Positions 6,901 to 9,806 of a DNA stretch of 9,806 bases are shown one piece after another (the first letter of the stretch is position 1; each line of letters opens with the position of its first letter). The DNA is taken from contig JAXDIL010000199.1 of the NCBI GenBank assembly GCA_034664005.1, positions 1 through 9,806 of the forward strand, in the 5' to 3' direction. The position numbers and the translations under genes were made by a program. A model generated the notes under the pieces. It did not search any database. It saw nothing but the letters and a program-made list of their open reading frames with translations, and was not told the DNA's origin. The DNA comes from JACVRW01 sp034664005 (lineage in GTDB: Bacteria; Actinomycetota; Thermoleophilia; Solirubrobacterales; Thermoleophilaceae).

Positions 6901-7141
6901 CGACCTCGGCGGCGCGCGCGCCCTGGACCCCGTGCGCGCCCGCGAAGATCACGTCCTTCATCGACTGGCCGCGCACCGCCAGCGGCGACTGCTCGCCGAG
7001 CGCCCACAGCACGGCATCGGTGATGTTCGACTTGCCCGAGCCGTTCGGCCCGACGACGACGGACACGCCCGGGCCGAACTCCAGCTTGGTCCGGTGCGGG
7101 AAGGACTTGAAGCCCTTCATCGATATCGAGCGCAGATGCAT
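3920..7141 (-). CDS. smc: Chromosome segregation ATPase Smc
   Basis: Smc forms the ATPase arms of the bacterial condensin that organises and segregates the nucleoid, normally with ScpA and ScpB (not in view). The 1073-residue protein shows the N-terminal head with Walker A GPNGSGKS (31-38) and VSQGKVEQI (141-149). A first coiled coil follows (about 170-435), then a hinge (about 440-595, with YELALAAVLG at 464-473) and a second coiled coil (about 596-840). The C-terminal head has signature LSLLSGGEK (963-971), Walker B FYILDEVEAALDD (990-1002) and the VTHQK loop with His1026. It is shorter than B. subtilis Smc (about 1190), mainly in the coils. The C-terminal head carries an acidic insertion at about 927-948. 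The start codon ATG 7141 overlaps the rnc stop (TAATG), with AAGAGG 10 nt upstream. The coiled-coil region is very rich in Ala, Glu and Arg, which creates long false reading frames on the other strand. Confidence 0.97.
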   Translation of the reverse strand: MHLRSISMKGFKSFPHRTKLEFGPGVSVVVGPNGSGKSNITDAVLWALGEQSPLAVRGQSMKDVIFAGAHGVQGARAAEVEVVIDNHDGALPIDFSEISIVRKLGRDGEGEYRLNGARCRLVDVVEVLSDSGLGKEMHSVVSQGKVEQIVLSRPRDRRLMIEEAAGLGKHRKRRRRAQLKLERTEENLSRSLDVEREARSRLRPLKQQAEAAELHERLERQTLEARYSLSRDAARSGRLALAEAEERARLVRTERDEAERLLSEVARRREEAEEAFAAQTRDRERLQARLYAARSASERIAMRLERVREQAGAAQERRERRLRQVELLEQQAAADAELSGEEERPQERITALESELAELDAGREERLARELEGLESELAQARERVGELQSEAAERRGALDAAEQAADAARTARSEAERAAEAARTRAAQAGAELASVNQFVRGAGQAPGDAQPLAERLHVEKGYELALAAVLGPRLTAAVVDDRTEGERVLDAAGPNGGSVLLTTPTRAGAVPASPSVPTGQPLAQLVRPERDVAALAERLLDGVWVVESLSALTETFSGVAVTKAGRLFDARTGELSQAPAGGAERLLEELGRRDELIAASEDAVREEIEARAAVERHGTAVAEADAAREAAESALRGALRAVAEAEEVASRAEWLIARRRETPQDGPEAVRRAELLGDLRAEQRLAERIERERQERTRALVALKTGAERDLALAAEAERAGTALESAHAAVSARRDALGRELEEGAAAGDETAAALKACAQEEAELHGRLKRASEAVTGAEVAAQQVRDAAADAERELNELAGKLGLEPEPAAEALPEEEREALGERVARLMRRREQLGPVNPLAKREYEEAVAHVEELETQRADLESALAELEGLIKETDRRIREAFEQTFEAAARNFEDVVQHLFPGGRGALRLVQEEMGPRPVVGGDAPEPAEGEEEEQPEAGVEIEVTPPGKSTKRLSLLSGGEKSLVALAFMFAVFLARPCPFYILDEVEAALDDLNIDRFLQLVKRYSDRAQFIVVTHQKRTMDAADTLYGVSMGGDGISRVVSRKLAGRPAEEHALSSAEEAAA

Positions 7142-7833
7142 TACGACGCCGCCTCTTCAAGTGAGTCGAGGGCGTGCAGGGCCGCCTCCTGCTCGGCGGC
7201 CTTCTTCGTCTTTCCCTCCCCGCGGCCGAGCTCCTGCCCCTCCACCTCGGCGACGACGATGAAGCTGCGGTCGTGCGCCGGACCCTCCTCGGCGACGGTC
7301 CGGTAGATCACGACCTCGGCACGGCGGGCGAGCCGCTCCTGCAACACGGACTTGTAGTCCACGGGGTTTTCGAGCGCCTGTTCGATCTCGCCGCGGAAGG
7401 ACTCGACGACCGCGGGCGCGGTGCGCTCCAGCCCGAACGAGAGGTAGGCGGCGCCGATGATCGCCTCGCAGACCGAGGCGAGCACGCGCTCGGAGTCGAC
7501 GAGGACGTCGGCGGTCCGGCCGGTGCCCTCCGGCGCGGCGGCGCGCAGCTCGTCGGGTACGCCGAGCGCGCGCGCGACGCGGGCGCACGACGGCCCGCTC
7601 ACGGCCTGGGCGCGCACCTTGGTGAGCCGCCCGGCGCCGTAGCGCTCGAAGCGCGGGTAGAGGTGGTCGGAGACCGCGAGGCTCAGGACCACGTCCCCCA
7701 GGAACGCGAGCCGCTCGTACGCCTCGGCGCGGTGCTCGACCCAGGACGAGTGCGTGAAGGCCTGCCGCCGCGGCTCCTCGGGGAGCTCGTCGAGCAACTC
7801 CTCAAGGGACTCAGGTCTCGATCCCGCTTGCAT
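7141..7833 (-). CDS. rnc: Ribonuclease III, with altered active-site residues
   Basis: RNase III cleaves double-stranded RNA, notably in rRNA maturation. The chosen start is ATG 7833, giving 230 residues, close to the family norm. It overlaps acpP by 23 bp; an upstream in-frame start at 7884 would lie deeper in acpP and adds no conserved sequence. The RNase III domain (about 8-150) begins with QAFTHSSW (24-31). The signature reads ERLAFLGD (40-47), where the family normally has ERLEFLGD, so the second Glu (E. coli Glu41) is Ala43. The second catalytic block reads LASVCEAIIGA (118-128), where LADTVEALIGA is expected, so E. coli Asp114 becomes Ser120; Glu123 (E. coli Glu117) and Asp47 (E. coli Asp45) are kept. 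A complete dsRNA-binding domain follows (about 158-224; DYKSVLQE, then GEGKTKKAAEQEAA). Identity as an RNase III homologue is firm; whether it cleaves RNA is open. Confidence 0.93.
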   Translation of the reverse strand: MQAGSRPESLEELLDELPEEPRRQAFTHSSWVEHRAEAYERLAFLGDVVLSLAVSDHLYPRFERYGAGRLTKVRAQAVSGPSCARVARALGVPDELRAAAPEGTGRTADVLVDSERVLASVCEAIIGAAYLSFGLERTAPAVVESFRGEIEQALENPVDYKSVLQERLARRAEVVIYRTVAEEGPAHDRSFIVVAEVEGQELGRGEGKTKKAAEQEAALHALDSLEEAAS

Positions 7834-8065
7834 GGGCGGCGACGAAGTCAGCGGCCTGGCCCACCGTGAGAATCTTGGCCGCATCCTCGTCGGGGATGCG
7901 GACCCCGTAGCTGTCCTCGAGCTCGACCACGAGCTCGACCAGGTCGAGCGAGTCCGCCTCCAGGTCCTCGCGGAAGCGCGTGGACTCGTCGATTCGGCCT
8001 GGTTCCACCTCCAATTCGGTGGCCAGGTGCTCGCGGATGCGTTCGAGAACCTCTTCGCGGGTCAT
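7811..8065 (-). CDS. acpP: Acyl carrier protein
   Basis: The 84-residue acidic protein carries growing acyl chains on a 4'-phosphopantetheine arm during fatty-acid synthesis. The attachment serine is Ser39 in the classic ADSLDLVELV motif (37-46), at the start of helix II. Helix I (REEVLERIREHLA) and the IPDEDAAKI segment at the start of helix III are also clear. Length and acidity fit type II ACPs. The ATG at 8065-8063 overlaps the plsX stop (ATGA), and the 3' end overlaps rnc by 23 bp. No Shine-Dalgarno sequence is seen, so translation probably depends on coupling to plsX. Being next to plsX makes sense, since PlsX uses acyl-ACP as substrate. Confidence 0.97.
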   Translation of the reverse strand: MTREEVLERIREHLATELEVEPGRIDESTRFREDLEADSLDLVELVVELEDSYGVRIPDEDAAKILTVGQAADFVAAHASGIET

Positions 8066-9063
8066 CGCGGGGCGACGCTACCAGCGGTAGCGGACCGCAA
8101 GGCTCCGGCCGCCTCGAGCGCCTGTGTGGTGCGCCCGACCATGTCCTCGTCCACCGCTCGCCGGGCCAGTTTCACGGCGTGCTCGATGCCCGTCGGGCCG
8201 AAGCTGCCGTGCGCCACCACCACCGGCTTCCGCAGCCCGAGCAGGATCGCACCGCCCACCTTCTCGGGGTCTAGGTCGTCGCGAAGCTTGCCGAGCTTGC
8301 CCCGGATCAGGAGGCCGCCGAGGCTGGATAGGGCGCCCGAGCGCACGCGCGTGCGGATCTCGCCCGTGATGGCCTTCACCGTGCCCTCGAGCACCTTCAG
8401 CGCGACGTTGCCCGTGAAGCCGTCGGCCACCACCACGTCGGCGCGCGCGCCCGGGATGTCGAAGCCCTCCACGTTCCCCACGAAGTTGAGGCCGCCGGCC
8501 TCGGCGATGCGGTCGTGGGCGGTCAGCACGTCGGGCGTGCCCTTGCCCGACTCCTCGCCCACCGACAGCAGTCCGACCGAGGGGCGCTCGATCCCCACCA
8601 CCGCCTCCATGAAGCCGGCGCCCATGTAGGCGAACTGAACGAGGTGCTCGGGGCGCACCTCCACGCTCGCGCCGGCGTCCAGCAGCAGCACGGGGCCGCC
8701 CGGGATCGGCATGAGGACGGCGAGCGCGGGGCGGTAGACGCCCTTGATCCGCTTCACGGCGAGCGTGGCGGCGGCGAGCGTTGGGCCGGTGCTGCCGGCG
8801 GACACGAGCGCGTCGGCGCGGCCGTCGCCCACGGCGGCGGCCGCCTGGACGATCGAGGCGTCGCGCTTCGAGCGCACGGCTGCCACGGCGTCCTCGCCAG
8901 CCTTGACGGTCTCGGGTGCGTCGACAAGCTCGGCGTGCGGGCCGGCCCTGCCGGCAAGCTCAGCGGCGGGGCCGAACAGGAGAACGGGGATGCCCGAGCG
9001 GGCGACTCCCTCGGCGACTGCGGCCGGCCCCTGGTCGGCGCCGTTCGCGTCGACCGCGATCAC
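8062..9063 (-). CDS. plsX: Phosphate acyltransferase PlsX
   Basis: PlsX converts acyl-ACP and phosphate to acyl-phosphate, the acyl donor for the first step of phospholipid synthesis, at the inner face of the membrane. The start is GTG 9063-9061, overlapping the rpmF stop (GTGA). This puts the conserved N-terminal strand (IAVDANGAD, 2-10) right at the start and gives 333 residues, the usual size. A longer frame from 9135 would only add a basic tail overlapping rpmF. Recognisable blocks are VSAGSTGPTLA (87-97), RPALA (111-115), LLLDAGASVEVRPEHLVQFA (126-145), VGLLSVGEE (163-171), GNVEGFDIPG (196-205) and DGFTGNVALK (214-223), plus AHGSFG near the C-terminus. Several signature residues differ from the norm: AVDAMGGD is AVDANGAD, AGNTG is AGSTG, DVGANVD is DAGASVE, and LNVG is LSVG. 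The gene sits between rpmF and acpP, the common bacterial arrangement. Confidence 0.96.
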   Translation of the reverse strand: MIAVDANGADQGPAAVAEGVARSGIPVLLFGPAAELAGRAGPHAELVDAPETVKAGEDAVAAVRSKRDASIVQAAAAVGDGRADALVSAGSTGPTLAAATLAVKRIKGVYRPALAVLMPIPGGPVLLLDAGASVEVRPEHLVQFAYMGAGFMEAVVGIERPSVGLLSVGEESGKGTPDVLTAHDRIAEAGGLNFVGNVEGFDIPGARADVVVADGFTGNVALKVLEGTVKAITGEIRTRVRSGALSSLGGLLIRGKLGKLRDDLDPEKVGGAILLGLRKPVVVAHGSFGPTGIEHAVKLARRAVDEDMVGRTTQALEAAGALRSATAGSVAPR

Positions 9064-9260
9064 TCGTCGTCTGTGCCGACCCCGGGCTGCTGCACGACGA
9101 CCTCGCGGCCGGCGTACGTGCCGCAGTTCGGGCACACCCGATGCGGCCGGCGGGCGGCGCCGCAGCGCGGGCAGCGGCGGATGCCGGGCGCCTCGATCTT
9201 GTGCTGCGAGCGGCGCTTGTTCGTCCGCGAATGCGACTGTCTTTGCTTGGGGACGGCCAT
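9060..9260 (-). CDS. rpmF: Large-subunit ribosomal protein bL32
   Basis: The 66-residue basic protein starts at ATG 9260-9258 with MAVPKQRQSHSRTNKRRSQH, the standard L32 N-terminus. A zinc-ribbon follows with Cys30-x2-Cys33 and Cys43-x2-Cys46, so this is the zinc-binding (C+) form. The acidic tail (GVGTDDE) overlaps the start of plsX. The reading frame stays open upstream to 9725, but that extension runs antisense through the oxidoreductase gene and is not real. No Shine-Dalgarno sequence precedes the ATG. A TATCCT hexamer lies 11 nt upstream. It heads the minus-strand cluster. Confidence 0.97.
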   Translation of the reverse strand: MAVPKQRQSHSRTNKRRSQHKIEAPGIRRCPRCGAARRPHRVCPNCGTYAGREVVVQQPGVGTDDE

Positions 9261-9271
9261 GACGGCCCGGA

Positions 9272-9277
9272 AGGATA
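9272..9277 (-). promoter_or_regulatory. Possible -10 hexamer for rpmF
   Basis: On the minus strand TATCCT stands 11 nt before the rpmF ATG in the 54-bp divergent gap. The same hexamer stands before ftsY. There is no matching -35 at 17-18 nt upstream, so this is weak evidence for a short-leader promoter. Confidence 0.25.
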
Positions 9278-9279
9278 GC

Positions 9280-9308
9280 TTGCCTCGGCTGCGCTGCCCG
9301 GCTAGCGT
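9280..9308 (+). promoter_or_regulatory. Possible -35/-10 promoter of the GMC oxidoreductase, leaderless arrangement
   Basis: TTGCCT (9280-9285) and TAGCGT (9303-9308) are separated by 17 bp, the ideal sigma-70-type spacing. The ATG comes 6 nt after the -10, and no ribosome binding site is present, fitting a leaderless mRNA. It shares the 54-bp gap with the opposite-facing rpmF start, so the two genes' promoters probably overlap back to back. Confidence 0.4.
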
Positions 9309-9314
9309 CGGTCC

Positions 9315-9806
9315 ATGTACGACTACGTGATCGTCGGGGCCGGCTCGGCCGGCTGCGTGCTGGCCAACCGCCTCTCGGAGGACCCGGACGTCTCGGTCCT
9401 GCTGCTCGAGGCCGGCGGGCCCGATACGAACGAGCTCGTCCACCTGCCGGCGGCGTTCTCCGCCCTCTACAGGACCGCGCAGGACTGGGACCACTCGACG
9501 ATCTACGAGCCCTACGCGAACGACCGCCGCATCTACCTCCCGCGCGGCAGGGTGCTGGGCGGCTCCTCGTCGATCAACGCGATGATCTACATCCGCGGCA
9601 ACCCGCTCGACTACGACGAGTGGGGCGCCGGCTGGACCTGGGACGAGCTGCTCCCCTACTTCGAGCGCTCGGCCGAGACGCTGCCGATCTCGGAGGGCCG
9701 CTCGCGGAACCCGCTGGCGCAGCACTTCCTCGACGCGGCCACGGCCATCGGGCTCCCCCTGAACGAGGACTTCAACGGGGAGTCGCAGGAGGGGGTGGGC
9801 TGGTAC
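9315..9806 (+). CDS. GMC-family FAD-dependent oxidoreductase, N-terminal part (cut by window edge)
   Basis: The frame opens at ATG 9315 and runs to the window end, giving 164 residues of a protein that in this family usually has 500-560. The FAD-binding Rossmann motif GAGSAG (8-13) follows the first strand (YDYVIVG), and the ribose-binding Glu is in LLLEAGG (29-35). The GMC signature 1 is clear: PRGRVLGGSSSINAMIYIRG (76-95), followed by DYDEWGAGWTWDELLPYF. This matches choline dehydrogenase, alcohol dehydrogenase and related sugar or alcohol oxidases; the catalytic His and substrate-binding parts lie beyond the edge, so the substrate cannot be named. It is divergent from rpmF and functionally unrelated to that cluster as far as can be seen. 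Confidence 0.93.
   Translation, partial: MYDYVIVGAGSAGCVLANRLSEDPDVSVLLLEAGGPDTNELVHLPAAFSALYRTAQDWDHSTIYEPYANDRRIYLPRGRVLGGSSSINAMIYIRGNPLDYDEWGAGWTWDELLPYFERSAETLPISEGRSRNPLAQHFLDAATAIGLPLNEDFNGESQEGVGWY

Noticed and set aside
7834..7884. Upstream start of rnc at 7884
   Set aside because: It would add 17 non-conserved residues wholly inside acpP; the ATG at 7833 fits the usual family length better.
9064..9135. Upstream extension of plsX by 24 residues
   Set aside because: The extra Arg-rich tail lies inside rpmF in another frame. The GTG at 9063 places the conserved IAVDA strand at the N-terminus.
9261..9725. Upstream extension of the rpmF frame
   Set aside because: The extension is antisense to the GMC oxidoreductase, which has a clear FAD motif. 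L32 begins at MAVPKQ, as in the family.

Overview
The window is GC-rich and almost fully coding. Its gene content and order point to a high-GC Actinomycetota genome, most likely of the Thermoleophilia type (Solirubrobacterales or Gaiellales). That placement is an inference from divergent core proteins, the zinc-ribbon L32, frequent GTG starts and few Shine-Dalgarno sites. It has not been checked by any search.

All but one of the genes lie on the minus strand, so they read from right to left. The first block is a classic fatty-acid/RNA/chromosome cluster: rpmF (ribosomal protein L32), plsX (phosphate acyltransferase), acpP (acyl carrier protein), rnc (RNase III) and smc (chromosome condensation ATPase). 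Junctions here are tightly overlapped: GTGA at rpmF/plsX, ATGA at plsX/acpP, 23 bp at acpP/rnc and TAATG at rnc/smc. Smc is followed by an unexpected gene for a secreted protein with RTX-type nonapeptide repeats, a long acidic region and three Cys-paired 15-residue repeats. That gene ends in a perfect 14-bp inverted repeat, which probably closes the transcript.

A second minus-strand block starts directly after this hairpin: ftsY (signal recognition particle receptor), a cystathionine gamma-lyase/synthase-family PLP enzyme, an RmlD-like NAD(P)-dependent reductase, and the N-terminus of an NfeD-like membrane protein cut by the left edge. These genes are coupled by GTGA, GTGA and a 2-bp gap. At the right edge a GMC-family flavin oxidoreductase reads out on the plus strand, divergent from rpmF and cut by the window end.

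The core genes serve translation, phospholipid initiation, RNA processing, chromosome segregation and membrane-protein targeting. The most unusual points are four. RNase III lacks two of the four metal-binding carboxylates expected in its active site. PlsX carries coordinated Asn-to-Ser changes in its signature motifs. A Cys-repeat RTX-like exported protein interrupts the smc-ftsY pair. A terminator-like palindrome abuts a leaderless-looking start of ftsY. I saw no CRISPR array, tRNA, rRNA, insertion sequence or prophage gene.
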